A stretch of DNA of 64,000 nucleotides from the NCBI RefSeq assembly GCF_016775155.1, contig NZ_JAEUGD010000016.1:1-64000 (forward strand), in the 5' to 3' direction. The stretch is from Fulvivirga marina (lineage in GTDB: Bacteria; Bacteroidota; Bacteroidia; Cytophagales; Cyclobacteriaceae). Of the stretch, positions 1-9,019 are shown piece after piece. The position numbers and the translations under genes were made by a program. The notes under the pieces are model-generated. The model had not been told where the DNA came from, searched no databases, and worked only from the letters and a program-made list of their open reading frames with translations. How positions within the stretch are numbered: the first letter of the stretch is position 1; each line of letters begins with the position of its first letter.

Positions 1-567
1 AGACAAACGCAATGTATTTGCACCAATACCATTCTTTAAATGATATACAAAACTATAGCTATTATTTGTTAATAAAAGCGCTTTATTACCGATAAGCTTA
101 CATACTAAAAAAGGGCTCTCGACTAATAAGTCAAAAGCGTACTCCTAATCATAACATAAAAAAAACACCTGTTGCCTATATCTTACACGTCATAAAACCT
201 GACCTCATTAATAGCCTGATTTTCAAGCAACATTTCCTTTACGCATTCCGATGCAAGATTCATTCATTATCCTCCCCTTGGTCCCAGCATCCGCTACTGA
301 CCCTATATGATCTTGAGCGTCCGCTCAATTCCTGTACTCATCCCTAATGAACAAATTAATCCAATTGACCACTGTAAATGTCATGAAATACATGGCGTGC
401 TAATTCCGAATGGCATACTTTCTTCCCGTGTTTCAAAGGTTAGCATTAAAGAATCAACCCGGGCGGACGCCCTATTCCGTTTTAGGTCGTAGAACCGCTG
501 CACTTAACCTACCAGATGGGGTTTTACCAAACTTTCAAAGTTTAGCAAAGCAAATTGAAGGCTAATT
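1..567. other. Intergenic region, no supported gene
   Basis: This AT-rich stretch holds no convincing gene. A 61-codon plus-strand reading frame at 307-492 looks like chance: it has no recognisable motif and no signal peptide. The only structures I see are a short perfect dyad (TTGAGCG, 2-nt spacer, CGCTCAA) at 313-328 and a small GGGC/GCCC hairpin at 461-472. The neighbouring gene runs leftward and ends at 568, so part of this region is its 3' flank. Confidence 0.5.
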
Positions 568-1311
568 TCATCTGAACTTCAACTTCTCTAACTCTCTATC
601 AGGCACCTGGATCAGCAATGGCTCCTTCTCCGGATCAAGCCAGCCCAATAGTTTCATCAGGTTCTCCTTGCTCATGGCAGTACAGCCCAGCGTTGGCGAA
701 CCGGGGCTTCTCCAAACATGCAGGAATATAGCACTGCCTTTACCGGGGACAGGTGGATTATAGTTATGCTGCACCACTATACCCAACTCATAGAGGTGGT
801 CCGACCGTTTCATCCTCTCAAAAGATGCCCAGTACCTCTTCGGTTCATTGGGTTGGTCCGCAGGCACTGACACCCACTGGTTATAGTCATCGGAACCCGT
901 AGCATCTACAAAGTAATCACGTGCAGTGGACTGACGGTATGGAAAAAGGGTTCCTGCCGGAGCAACTTTCTCATATCCAAAAACGAAATCAAACAGAAAA
1001 ACACCTGCCGGGGCTTTTCCATCGCCCTCTACCTTTTCAACAACTGAGGTATTAGCGTGGAGCCCTCTACCCCATGCCAGGCCATTTTTACCGAGAGACA
1101 CTTCTACCCTTTCTCCATGCTTTGTCCAGTTTCCATTGGCTCGACTATAACATTGAAGTGTGCCGGTCTTAGTATCCCAATCGGATGTGGTGACTAAAAC
1201 TACCTGTTGATGGCTTCCAGGTATAGACAACTGATCTAACACCGATTGGGCATAGCTTAACCATGAAAAACATGAAAATGCTGATAGTAAAAATATTCGA
1301 TATAATGCCAT
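568..1311 (-). CDS. YkuD-like L,D-transpeptidase-family protein, exported
   Basis: This 247-residue protein is probably periplasmic. It starts with a signal peptide (hydrophobic residues 5-20, then AQS). The C-terminal half carries a YkuD-type active-site pattern: IFLHVWRSPGSPTLGCTAM, with His198 and the likely nucleophile Cys210. Family members form 3-3 peptidoglycan crosslinks or attach proteins to the wall by attacking tetrapeptide stems. Many Bacteroidota proteins with this layout are only assumed to act on peptidoglycan, so the substrate is inferred. It lies 3 bp downstream of the YARHG lipoprotein gene on the same strand, which suggests co-transcription of two envelope proteins. Confidence 0.75.
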   Translation of the reverse strand: MALYRIFLLSAFSCFSWLSYAQSVLDQLSIPGSHQQVVLVTTSDWDTKTGTLQCYSRANGNWTKHGERVEVSLGKNGLAWGRGLHANTSVVEKVEGDGKAPAGVFLFDFVFGYEKVAPAGTLFPYRQSTARDYFVDATGSDDYNQWVSVPADQPNEPKRYWASFERMKRSDHLYELGIVVQHNYNPPVPGKGSAIFLHVWRSPGSPTLGCTAMSKENLMKLLGWLDPEKEPLLIQVPDRELEKLKFR

Positions 1312-1314
1312 TAC

Positions 1315-2160
1315 TTACCTGCCATAAGAATCGTAATAATCATCATAATACTCCTCATAGTTATAGAGCAGGATAATATTATGGGCTTCAACTTCCGTTA
1401 ACTGATCTCTGATATCAATGCACATCGGTATATACCAGTCTTTGGCATCAAATATCCTTCTGATCCTTAAGTTCTGAAAGCTGTAACCATGGCGGGCGTA
1501 TATCTCATTTCTGATCATCTCAATCTCCTCAGGAAGCAGATTCTCTACATCGGACTCTTCTAGATAACGTGTTGAAGCATCCGGATAATCTCCAAGTCTG
1601 GCATCATACTTATAGATTCTCTTTTTAAGCGTATACTCCTTCGCTGAAACTGTATTTTTATAAGGCTTCCAGGAGCCTGTCAATTCTTTTTTGCTTAAGT
1701 CAATAGTAAATTTAAACTCTCCGTCATACTGATCATCTCCGGGCTCCTTCATTTGTATATCATAAACCCCAGGATGAGATTCCTTGAGGGAACCCTTGAT
1801 CGGTCTGAAATTACCAGCACATACACTATGTCCAAAAATCGAATCCTTATCAACATGTGCCAGCGCAATATTAATCTTGTTCTTGCCAAAGCTGCCAACC
1901 CAAAATCCGTAAAGCGGGTTTTCCGAAGCGTTGATCTCATAAATATTCTCTTCGATCTTATACTGCTCTTTGGACTTATCAGTCCCTATTGTTCTCGGGT
2001 CGCGTTCCAAAGTTGCCGTTAGCGTTTCTGCCTGCTCTGTTTCCTCAGAAACCCCTTCTTCCTGAGTTGTTTCAATAGTTTCTGCCTGTTGTTCTGTTTT
2101 GCCGCATGATAGCACAAAAAAAGCGATAGCTGCAATAAGAACGAGAGATTGTAATTTCAT
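1315..2160 (-). CDS. YARHG-domain lipoprotein
   Basis: The 281-residue product has a lipoprotein signal: a hydrophobic stretch followed by VLSCG, with lipidated Cys19. Residues 23-60 are Glu/Thr-rich and probably a disordered tether. Residues about 80-180 form a beta-rich region reminiscent of small ligand-binding or lipocalin-like folds, which I cannot name. The C-terminus (about 200-266) is a YARHG domain, with the diagnostic EIYARHGYSF at 219-228 followed by the usual aromatic DWYIP. YARHG is an extracellular domain of unknown function. The gene is the first of a two-gene leftward unit with the YkuD-like gene and is divergent from the DUF2306 gene, leaving 57 bp for two promoters. Confidence 0.75.
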   Translation of the reverse strand: MKLQSLVLIAAIAFFVLSCGKTEQQAETIETTQEEGVSEETEQAETLTATLERDPRTIGTDKSKEQYKIEENIYEINASENPLYGFWVGSFGKNKINIALAHVDKDSIFGHSVCAGNFRPIKGSLKESHPGVYDIQMKEPGDDQYDGEFKFTIDLSKKELTGSWKPYKNTVSAKEYTLKKRIYKYDARLGDYPDASTRYLEESDVENLLPEEIEMIRNEIYARHGYSFQNLRIRRIFDAKDWYIPMCIDIRDQLTEVEAHNIILLYNYEEYYDDYYDSYGR

Positions 2161-2217
2161 AGTTATTCCTGATTATTAAGTCACGGATTAATTAAGTATA
2201 TTTTCGCAGTAAATACA

Positions 2218-2862
2218 ATGCATTTAAAAAGTACTTTTAAAATATTGCTCATTCTTACACTTGGATTCTTCACTGTGTTGATGATCAATATTACACTCCC
2301 CTATTTTGCGTTTGATGATAAGGTTGCCTTTCTAAAAATCAAACAATGGATTATCCATAATGAAATCTGGAAAGGTGCTTTTTACACGCATGTCATTACC
2401 AGTTGCTTTTGCCTGATTGCTGGCTTTACACAATTTTCAGACAAACTGCTTCGTTCCCGTCCCAAAATCCATCGCACCATGGGATGGCTCTATGTAATCG
2501 TTGTTCTTCTCTTTTCCGGTCCTTCCGGTTTAATTATGTCTGTTTATGCCAATGGCGGTATTCCTTCACAAATAGCTTTCACAACTTTGAGTATTCTTTG
2601 GATATTCTTTACCTATAAAGGGTTCAAAACGGCTGTCCGGGGAGATTTCTCAACACATAGAAAATTTATGATCAGAAGCTATGCGCTGACGCTGTCTGCA
2701 CTAACTTTGCGCGCATGGAAACTGGTCATAGTACTGGCATTCAGACCTCAACCTATGGATGTCTATATGCTGGTAGCCTGGCTGGGATGGGTGCCCAATC
2801 TTCTTATTGCGGAGTGGTATATTCGCAACAGGTTCAAACATTTCAAATTGATATTCAAATGA
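2218..2862 (+). CDS. DUF2306 family integral membrane protein
   Basis: This 214-residue protein is mostly hydrophobic, with about six predicted membrane segments (residues 8-28, 58-75, 90-110, 120-138, 155-172, 185-202). The HRTMGWLY segment around residue 85 and HRKFMIRSY around residue 147 are typical of the DUF2306 family, whose conserved histidines next to membrane helices suggest metal or haem binding. The function is unknown. Its stop overlaps the start of the next gene as ATGA, so it is translationally coupled to the D,D-dipeptidase. It is divergent from the YARHG lipoprotein gene. Confidence 0.7.
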   Translation: MHLKSTFKILLILTLGFFTVLMINITLPYFAFDDKVAFLKIKQWIIHNEIWKGAFYTHVITSCFCLIAGFTQFSDKLLRSRPKIHRTMGWLYVIVVLLFSGPSGLIMSVYANGGIPSQIAFTTLSILWIFFTYKGFKTAVRGDFSTHRKFMIRSYALTLSALTLRAWKLVIVLAFRPQPMDVYMLVAWLGWVPNLLIAEWYIRNRFKHFKLIFK

Positions 2863-3575
2863 TCAGATATTTCTTCGTTCTATTCATACTTCTTGCACAG
2901 GCCTGTAACTCCGGTCAAAAAGAAACCACGGAAACAATTCACGAGCAGCCTCAGGAAGAAGCAGTGGTTTCAGTGGAAGATACTGTTAAGGCTGAGGATG
3001 TCATTGATAAAACAGTACTGTATGACTCCAGCTTTGTAAACCTGAAGAAATACGCTGATGGATTTTCATATGATATGAGGTATGCAACAGCTAATAATTT
3101 TCTTAAAAAGAAAGTTTACCCGTGTGCTGAATGCCTGGTAAGAAAAGAAGTCGCAGAGGCCTTGACTAAGGCCAATAAAGAGTTAACCGAGAAGGGCTTT
3201 AGAATCAGGTTCTTTGATTGCTATCGTCCCTTAGATGTACAGAAGGCTATGTGGGAGATATTCCCTAATGCCAAATATGTGGCTAACCCCAACACTTCTG
3301 CTTCAATACATAACAGGGGTGCTGCCGCAGACATCACCCTGGAAGATCTTAAAGGCAACCCACTCGATATGGGTACTACTTTTGACTTTTTCGGAAAAGA
3401 GGCTCATCATGCATACACTGAGCTTCCCGATACGGTATTGGCTAACCGACAACTGCTAAAATCTACCATGGAGAACAACGGTTTCAGAGCGATTACTACG
3501 GAATGGTGGCATTACAGTTTCAAAAGCAAATACCGCTATGAGCCTTCTAATTTTAAGTTTAGTTGTGGGCAATAA
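2859..3575 (+). CDS. D-alanyl-D-alanine dipeptidase (VanX/DdpX family), lipoprotein
   Basis: I start this gene at the ATG overlapping the preceding stop (ATGA), because the longer open frame from 2715 would lie inside the DUF2306 gene and lack a signal. The resulting 238-residue protein begins with a lipoprotein signal (LLAQAC, Cys16). It carries the M15D peptidase motifs: Arg123 in CYRP, SIHNRGAAADIT with zinc ligands His151 and Asp158, and EWWH with catalytic Glu215 and zinc ligand His218. The family hydrolyses D-Ala-D-Ala. Outside vancomycin operons such enzymes recycle wall dipeptide, and no vanH or vanA homologue lies nearby, so turnover is more likely than resistance. Confidence 0.88.
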   Translation: MIRYFFVLFILLAQACNSGQKETTETIHEQPQEEAVVSVEDTVKAEDVIDKTVLYDSSFVNLKKYADGFSYDMRYATANNFLKKKVYPCAECLVRKEVAEALTKANKELTEKGFRIRFFDCYRPLDVQKAMWEIFPNAKYVANPNTSASIHNRGAAADITLEDLKGNPLDMGTTFDFFGKEAHHAYTELPDTVLANRQLLKSTMENNGFRAITTEWWHYSFKSKYRYEPSNFKFSCGQ

Positions 3576-4125
3576 ATTGCAAATGTTAATTGAAAGTAGC
3601 TGAATAAATGTACCCATGAAAGCCATTTGTCACAGAAGAAACCAATAACAAATCCCAAATCAACATTACTTACTCCTCACCTCAGTAATATATACTTATT
3701 TAAAAATTGAACACCAATTCATACTTATGTATGTTTTTAAACTATATATACATAAAAACACAATCCCCCTCCCTTTAAAATCCAATATATTTCCATTCAA
3801 AAACCATCTTAATAACAGTAATGGGTTTCGAGTCACGAATTCTTTGGGTTACAGAAAATATCAATCATTAATTTTCCTGGTTCATAGTTAGCACTTAAAT
3901 AAAATATCCCACATAGCTCGTTTAGCACATCAAGAGTTAAAAAACACATTCCTGGAAAATTTATTACATACAGCCGTTGGTAAGCGATTCATGACACTTT
4001 GCATATTAGAACTGATATATAATAATTTACAAAAATTATTGTAATACAGACAATTATACAATAATAGATAAGAACAATTTTATTTGTAATTATTTAATTA
4101 ATCAACCTTTAACAAAACCAACCAA
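3576..4125. other. Long AT-rich intergenic region upstream of the secreted glycosidase
   Basis: About 550 bp without a credible reading frame, very AT-rich. Close to the downstream gene it holds an 8-bp dyad (AATAATTT, acaa, AAATTATT) at 4021-4040, about 85 bp before the start codon. The length and composition suggest a regulated leader or promoter region for the glycosidase, but I cannot place a confident TAnnTTTG element. Confidence 0.4.
4021..4040. promoter_or_regulatory. AT-rich inverted repeat upstream of glycosidase gene
   Basis: Two perfect 8-bp arms, AATAATTT and AAATTATT, are separated by 4 bp and lie 85 bp upstream of the start codon. This could be a regulator-binding dyad, but AT-rich DNA yields such repeats by chance. 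Confidence 0.25.
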
Positions 4126-7100
4126 ATGAAAAAATGTAACATTAGATCGTATGCTATTTTGCTACTTTTGCTATGCTACAGCTCTATTACGGCCTTTGGA
4201 GCTGCAACTTTTGTATTTAACCCTGCACAGCCAACGGCGGGGCAAACCGTAACTGTACAAGTTACTGACACTTCACCTTGGGCTTACGTAGATGTACAAG
4301 CTACAGGTCCTAACACTGTCAACGGTACCTGGGGAGGTGTTGTGGATAATGGTAATGGTAGTTGGACCTGGACCTGGACTTTTTCAGGACTCCAGCAAGG
4401 GAGTTACACTGTTAAATTTTACTCCAATAATTTTAGTGAGCTTCGGGGGCAAACTTCCCTTACTGTAGCCGGCAATGGCAATGCCTCCTTTGCATTTACC
4501 CCCTCACAACCAACGGCAGGGGAAACCGTAACCGTACAAGTTACCGATACTTCACCCTGGGCTTATGTAGATGTACAGGCCACTGGCCCTAACACTGTCA
4601 ATGGTACCTGGGGAGGTGTTGTAGATAATGGCAATGGCAGTTGGACCTGGACCTGGACTCTTTCAGGACTTCAGCAAGGAAACTATACCGTGGGATTTTA
4701 TTCTGACAACTTTGCTCAGCTTCGAGGACAAACTTCTCTATCAGTAAGTGCAGGTTCAGGCACTACAGATGATGCCTGGTTTCAATTTAACCCTCCCAAT
4801 CCATCACCAGGACAATCCGTGCAAGTAAAGGTGACTTCAAGAACAGGATTTGCTAATATTAATTTAGATGTGAATCGTAATGGTACCAATGTACCTGCTA
4901 CATACAACACTTATATCCCCAATGATGACTATTACGATGGAGCCACCCATACTTGGGTCTATGATTTGCCCGCTCTCCAAAATGGAGTGCATTCCATTAC
5001 GTTTACAGCTGATAATGGTTCAACTACAGCAGGGCAAACTATTTTACCGGTTCAAGGTCGTTCTATGCGATCTATTACTCCGTCCTACTTTGGCTTCAAC
5101 GGGCATTTTTGGTGGACTTATAATTGCGGTACTGTGGGCGACAGAATTCAACGATTTATTGATGAGTACCAGGCATTAGGAGCCAAAACCATCCGCATTG
5201 GTATTGATTGGGCCGCGGTGGAACCTTCCAGGGGTTCCCGCAATTATAGTTACTTTGATGATATTCTTACGCGCTTTAATGCTGCAGGGATTACTGTGAT
5301 AGGGTTGTTTTATACCGCCCCGGCCTGGGCTACTGAAGACGGATCAGCATGGGGCTTAGGTAAAAAATTAAACCGAAACGAGGTGAATGCTATGCGAGCC
5401 ACCGCTCAAGACATGGCACAAAGATACCCTTTTATACACAACTGGGAATTTTGGAATGAACCTCACTTTAGATCTGTAATGACCGAAGGAGAGGAATTCG
5501 CTTTTTGGTTCAGAAATTTTAGTCAAGCCATCAAAGGGGTAAGGTCTTCTGATAAAATTAGTTTTGGGACAATCATCACCCCTGACTCAGGCCCTCACAC
5601 CGCTTCATTTGTGAAAAATGTAATGAGTGCTCTTGAAGGATACCAGCCTGACGCAATTTCTCTTCACCCCTACTATGGATCCTCTGTAAATACAACCCAG
5701 ATTAGTCAAATTCACAATCTAGTCCCGCATGTGCCGTTATGGATTACAGAGTATGGTTGGAACAATTACTCAGAGGAGAATCAGACTAATAATCTGGAAA
5801 ACGCCATTACGTGGATGCAAAGTCAAAGTTATATCGAATTCGCAATCATGCATATGCTACATGATTGGGATGAGACTAACGATACCCATTGTGACTTCTC
5901 TGATGATGGCCCTGGAAACGAGCGTTATGGTTTAGTTACACTACCTTTTTATCAAGGGCAAAATTATCACAGAAAGCAGGCATGGTACAAATTTAGAGAA
6001 CTCGCACTAGGTCTCTCTGCTTGCACTGTTCCAGCTAACCCTACGGCTAACAGCATTACCTCTAACTCTGCTAATATTTCCTGGTCTTTGGTCAGCGGCG
6101 CTTCAGAGTATCAGGTAGCCTATAAACCAAGCGCTGACGTATCGGGGTGGTTATACAAAACAGTAACAAGTACCAATACCAGTTTAACAGGGTTAAACGC
6201 CTCAACAGAGTATGTATACCTGGTTAGGGCTAACTGTAGCGGGAACTGGACCGGATGGACCACAAACTCATACTTCACCACGCTATCAGGATGCACACCT
6301 CCTTCTGGCTTAGGGGCGAACTCCATTACCACTTCATCCGCCAATGTGTACTGGGCCAGCATGTCAGGTGCTACTCAATATCAGGTAGCTTATAAACCCA
6401 GTGCTGACGTATCAGGGTGGTTATACAAAACAGTAACAAGTACCAGTACCAATTTAACAGGATTAAACTCCTCAACTCAATATGTATTTGTGGTAAGTGC
6501 CTACTGCCCTAGTTCAGGTGGATGGACTGGGTATTCATCTAATGGTTTCTTTACTACCAGTGGTAACTGCCACCCTCCTATAGGTCTTGGAGCAGCAGCT
6601 TCATCGACATATGCTTATTTATCCTGGACAAGTGTAGCAAATGCTACTGCTTACTATGTAGCCTACAAGCCTAGGGATTATGGCTCTTGGCAGTATCAAA
6701 CTACAGGAGGAACAACGGCTTATGTCAGTGGACTAACACCACTCACACCGTATGTTTTTGTTGTAGCTACCTACTGCCCTTCAAATGGATGGACAGGGTA
6801 TTCATCAAATTACACCTTTTATACTTCAGGAAGTCTATTGCAATCAACCCCGGATACACAGGCCAGAACACAAACAACTCAACCTGAGCCTCCCACTAAT
6901 GACATCATGGAAATGCAGAAAATAACCATGGACATATATCCTAACCCCGTAGAAGAAGGGCAATGGGTAGGAATGACCATACATATGACTGCAGAGGAAA
7001 ATGTAGAGGTTACTCTATTAGACCATACTGGCAGAAGAATAGAACAACTGATGAATAAAAAGTTAAAAAGGGGCATCAATAATGTAAAATTTACTCTGCA

Positions 7101-7179
7101 TAGTGTAAAGTCAGGAATGTATTTGGTGCAGGTGGTACAAGGAGCACAGCAGGAAACCCTGAAGCTCATGGTTAAATAA
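4126..7179 (+). CDS. Secreted clan GH-A glycoside hydrolase with Ig-like, FN3 and T9SS sorting domains
   Basis: The 1017-residue product starts with a signal peptide (residues 1-25). Residues 31-115 and 124-208 are two nearly identical Ig-like domains; a third, divergent one covers about 215-310. The catalytic barrel spans about 318-632. EFWNEPH carries the likely acid/base Glu445, and LWITEYGW carries the likely nucleophile Glu542, the spacing expected of clan GH-A (GH39- or GH5-like). Three FN3-like domains follow (about 633-725, 726-818, 819-905). The end (about 932-1017) starts with IYPNPV and is a type A T9SS sorting domain, so the enzyme should be exported by T9SS and anchored or released at the surface. 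Polysaccharide hydrolysis is inferred; the substrate is not evident. The gene stands alone between long flanks. Confidence 0.85.
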   Translation: MKKCNIRSYAILLLLLCYSSITAFGAATFVFNPAQPTAGQTVTVQVTDTSPWAYVDVQATGPNTVNGTWGGVVDNGNGSWTWTWTFSGLQQGSYTVKFYSNNFSELRGQTSLTVAGNGNASFAFTPSQPTAGETVTVQVTDTSPWAYVDVQATGPNTVNGTWGGVVDNGNGSWTWTWTLSGLQQGNYTVGFYSDNFAQLRGQTSLSVSAGSGTTDDAWFQFNPPNPSPGQSVQVKVTSRTGFANINLDVNRNGTNVPATYNTYIPNDDYYDGATHTWVYDLPALQNGVHSITFTADNGSTTAGQTILPVQGRSMRSITPSYFGFNGHFWWTYNCGTVGDRIQRFIDEYQALGAKTIRIGIDWAAVEPSRGSRNYSYFDDILTRFNAAGITVIGLFYTAPAWATEDGSAWGLGKKLNRNEVNAMRATAQDMAQRYPFIHNWEFWNEPHFRSVMTEGEEFAFWFRNFSQAIKGVRSSDKISFGTIITPDSGPHTASFVKNVMSALEGYQPDAISLHPYYGSSVNTTQISQIHNLVPHVPLWITEYGWNNYSEENQTNNLENAITWMQSQSYIEFAIMHMLHDWDETNDTHCDFSDDGPGNERYGLVTLPFYQGQNYHRKQAWYKFRELALGLSACTVPANPTANSITSNSANISWSLVSGASEYQVAYKPSADVSGWLYKTVTSTNTSLTGLNASTEYVYLVRANCSGNWTGWTTNSYFTTLSGCTPPSGLGANSITTSSANVYWASMSGATQYQVAYKPSADVSGWLYKTVTSTSTNLTGLNSSTQYVFVVSAYCPSSGGWTGYSSNGFFTTSGNCHPPIGLGAAASSTYAYLSWTSVANATAYYVAYKPRDYGSWQYQTTGGTTAYVSGLTPLTPYVFVVATYCPSNGWTGYSSNYTFYTSGSLLQSTPDTQARTQTTQPEPPTNDIMEMQKITMDIYPNPVEEGQWVGMTIHMTAEENVEVTLLDHTGRRIEQLMNKKLKRGINNVKFTLHSVKSGMYLVQVVQGAQQETLKLMVK
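4216..4749 (+). repeat. Tandem duplication of an Ig-like domain (279-bp period)
   Basis: Codons 31-115 and 124-208 of the glycosidase encode almost the same domain. The segment TDTSPWAYVDVQATGPNT and the following residues to SWTWTWT are unchanged between copies, and the DNA is also close to identical. The period is 93 codons. This points to a recent internal duplication or ongoing gene conversion. Confidence 0.9.
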
Positions 7180-7231
7180 AATACATCATAAAGTCCATTA
7201 GCTGGGATTATCATACGGTAAAGGCAGCTTC

Positions 7232-7264
7232 AGTGATCGGGTGGCTTTAAGTCATCCGGTCACT
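7232..7264 (+). terminator. Hairpin after the glycosidase gene, possible terminator
   Basis: AGTGATCGGGTG (7232-7243) can pair with CATCCGGTCACT (7253-7264) over 12 bp, with two G-U wobbles in the plus-strand transcript. A T-rich run follows only about 30 nt later, so this may be a 3'-end stabilising hairpin rather than a classical intrinsic terminator. Confidence 0.4.
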
Positions 7265-7351
7265 ACTTATACCCATAGAACTCTTAGTTAGTCCTTCTAA
7301 TTTTTTTCTCTCCCCCCTCCCAAAACCTGCAATACATCTCGAATTTATAAA

Positions 7352-7359
7352 TACCTTTG
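7352..7359 (+). promoter_or_regulatory. Candidate Bacteroidota -7 promoter element for abcF
   Basis: TACCTTTG matches the Bacteroidota sigma-A -7 consensus TAnnTTTG and sits 20 bp before the ABC-F start codon. No clear TTTG -33 element is found at the expected distance, so the assignment is tentative. Confidence 0.4.
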
Positions 7360-7378
7360 CAGCTTAATTTTTTAACAC

Positions 7379-9019
7379 ATGATCTCTGTTGACGCTCTTA
7401 CGGTTGAGTTTAGTGGCTCGCCTCTTTTTAGTAACATCTCTTTCAACATCAATGAAAATGACCGTATTGCTCTTATGGGTAAAAACGGTGCAGGTAAATC
7501 TACCCTGCTAAAAATCATAGCTGGAGTTAATGCTCCTACTCGTGGTAAGGTCTCTGCTCCAAAAGATGCCGTGATTGCTTACCTTCCCCAGCATTTGCTT
7601 ACTGAGGATAACTGCACAGTTTTCGAGGAAGCTTCCAAGGCTTTTTCAAAAATATTGGGCATGAAGGAACGCATTGAGGTCCTAAACAAAGAGTTGGAGA
7701 CCCGAACAGACTACGAGTCTGAAGAATATTATAAAATAATAGAAGAAGTATCAGAACTAAGTGAGAAGTACTATTCTATTGAAGAGGTCAACTTTGATGC
7801 AGAGGTTGAGAAAACATTATTAGGCCTTGGCTTTCTGAGAAGTGATTTTACAAGACCTACCAAGGAGTTTAGTGGTGGATGGCGCATGCGTATAGAATTG
7901 GCAAAAATACTTTTGCAAAAACCCGACTTGATATTGCTGGATGAGCCTACTAACCATATGGATATTGAATCTATTCAATGGCTGGAAGATTTCCTTGTCA
8001 ACAGTGCTAAAGCGGTAATTGTAATCTCTCACGATAAAACCTTCGTTGACAACATTACTAACCGTACCATAGAAGTTACTATGGGCCGCATATACGACTA
8101 CAAGGTAAACTATACGCAGTACTTGCAGCTTCGTAAGGAGCGTCGTGAACAGCAGCAAAAGGCTTATGACGAACAACAAAGACAAATAGCTGATATACAA
8201 ACGTTTATAGATAGATTTAAAGGTACTTACTCGAAGACACTTCAGGTACAATCCCGGGTAAAGATGCTGGAAAAGATGGAGATACTTGAGGTAGATGAAG
8301 TCGACACCTCACATCTTAACCTTAAATTTCCTCCCGCACCTCGTTCTGGTAACTACCCTGTGATTGCAGAGGATTTGAGCAAAAAATATGGTGACCATGT
8401 CGTTTTTAAAGATGCATCCATGACCATTGAACGTGGCCAGAAAGTAGCGTTTGTTGGTAAAAACGGAGAGGGTAAATCGACGATGGTTAAGGCTATAATG
8501 GGTGAAATTGATTTTGAAGGTAAACTCCAGGCCGGTCACAACTGCATGATCGGGTATTTTGCTCAAAATCAAGCTTCGCTATTAGAAGAGGATCTTACTG
8601 TGTTCCAAACTATTGATAATATTGCCCAAGGTGATATCAGAACTAAAATAAAAGACCTTTTAGGCGCATTCATGTTCAGTGGTGATGCTATCGAAAAGAA
8701 GGTTAAAGTGCTATCAGGTGGTGAGAAAACACGACTTGCTATGATCAAGTTATTGCTACAACCTGTTAATTTACTGATTCTGGATGAACCCACTAACCAC
8801 CTGGATATCAGAACAAAAGACATACTTAAAGAGGCGCTTCAAAGTTTTGATGGTACTTTGATTCTGGTATCTCATGATAGAGATTTTCTGGATGGACTCG
8901 CCACCAAAGTATTTGAATTTGGTAACAAGAGAATTAAAGAGCACTTTGAGGATATCAATGGATTCCTAAGGAACAAAAAACTTGAAAACCTGAGAGAAAT
9001 AGAAAGAAAAACTGCTTAG
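7379..9019 (+). CDS. ABC-F family ATPase (ribosome-associated, YbiT/EttA-like)
   Basis: This 546-residue soluble protein has two ABC domains and no membrane segment. Domain 1 has Walker A GKNGAGKS at 34-41, signature FSGGW at 164-168 and Walker B LILLDEP at 184-190. A charged linker covers about 240-320, with an Arg/Gln-rich helix pair (RKERREQQQ) typical of ABC-F proteins that reach into the ribosomal E site. Domain 2 has Walker A GKNGEGKS at 360-367, LSGGE at 445-449 and LLILDEP at 465-471. ABC-F proteins act on translating ribosomes; some confer antibiotic resistance. The short linker and common Bacteroidota layout suggest a housekeeping member. Its last 4 bp overlap the convergent LuxR-type gene. 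Confidence 0.9.
   Translation: MISVDALTVEFSGSPLFSNISFNINENDRIALMGKNGAGKSTLLKIIAGVNAPTRGKVSAPKDAVIAYLPQHLLTEDNCTVFEEASKAFSKILGMKERIEVLNKELETRTDYESEEYYKIIEEVSELSEKYYSIEEVNFDAEVEKTLLGLGFLRSDFTRPTKEFSGGWRMRIELAKILLQKPDLILLDEPTNHMDIESIQWLEDFLVNSAKAVIVISHDKTFVDNITNRTIEVTMGRIYDYKVNYTQYLQLRKERREQQQKAYDEQQRQIADIQTFIDRFKGTYSKTLQVQSRVKMLEKMEILEVDEVDTSHLNLKFPPAPRSGNYPVIAEDLSKKYGDHVVFKDASMTIERGQKVAFVGKNGEGKSTMVKAIMGEIDFEGKLQAGHNCMIGYFAQNQASLLEEDLTVFQTIDNIAQGDIRTKIKDLLGAFMFSGDAIEKKVKVLSGGEKTRLAMIKLLLQPVNLLILDEPTNHLDIRTKDILKEALQSFDGTLILVSHDRDFLDGLATKVFEFGNKRIKEHFEDINGFLRNKKLENLREIERKTA

Noticed and set aside
307-492. 61-codon plus-strand reading frame in the first intergenic region
   Set aside because: No motif, signal peptide or plausible start context; composition resembles random AT-rich DNA.
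2715-2858. Upstream extension of the D,D-dipeptidase frame
   Set aside because: It lies inside the DUF2306 gene and would destroy the lipoprotein signal; the ATGA overlap at 2859 is the better start.
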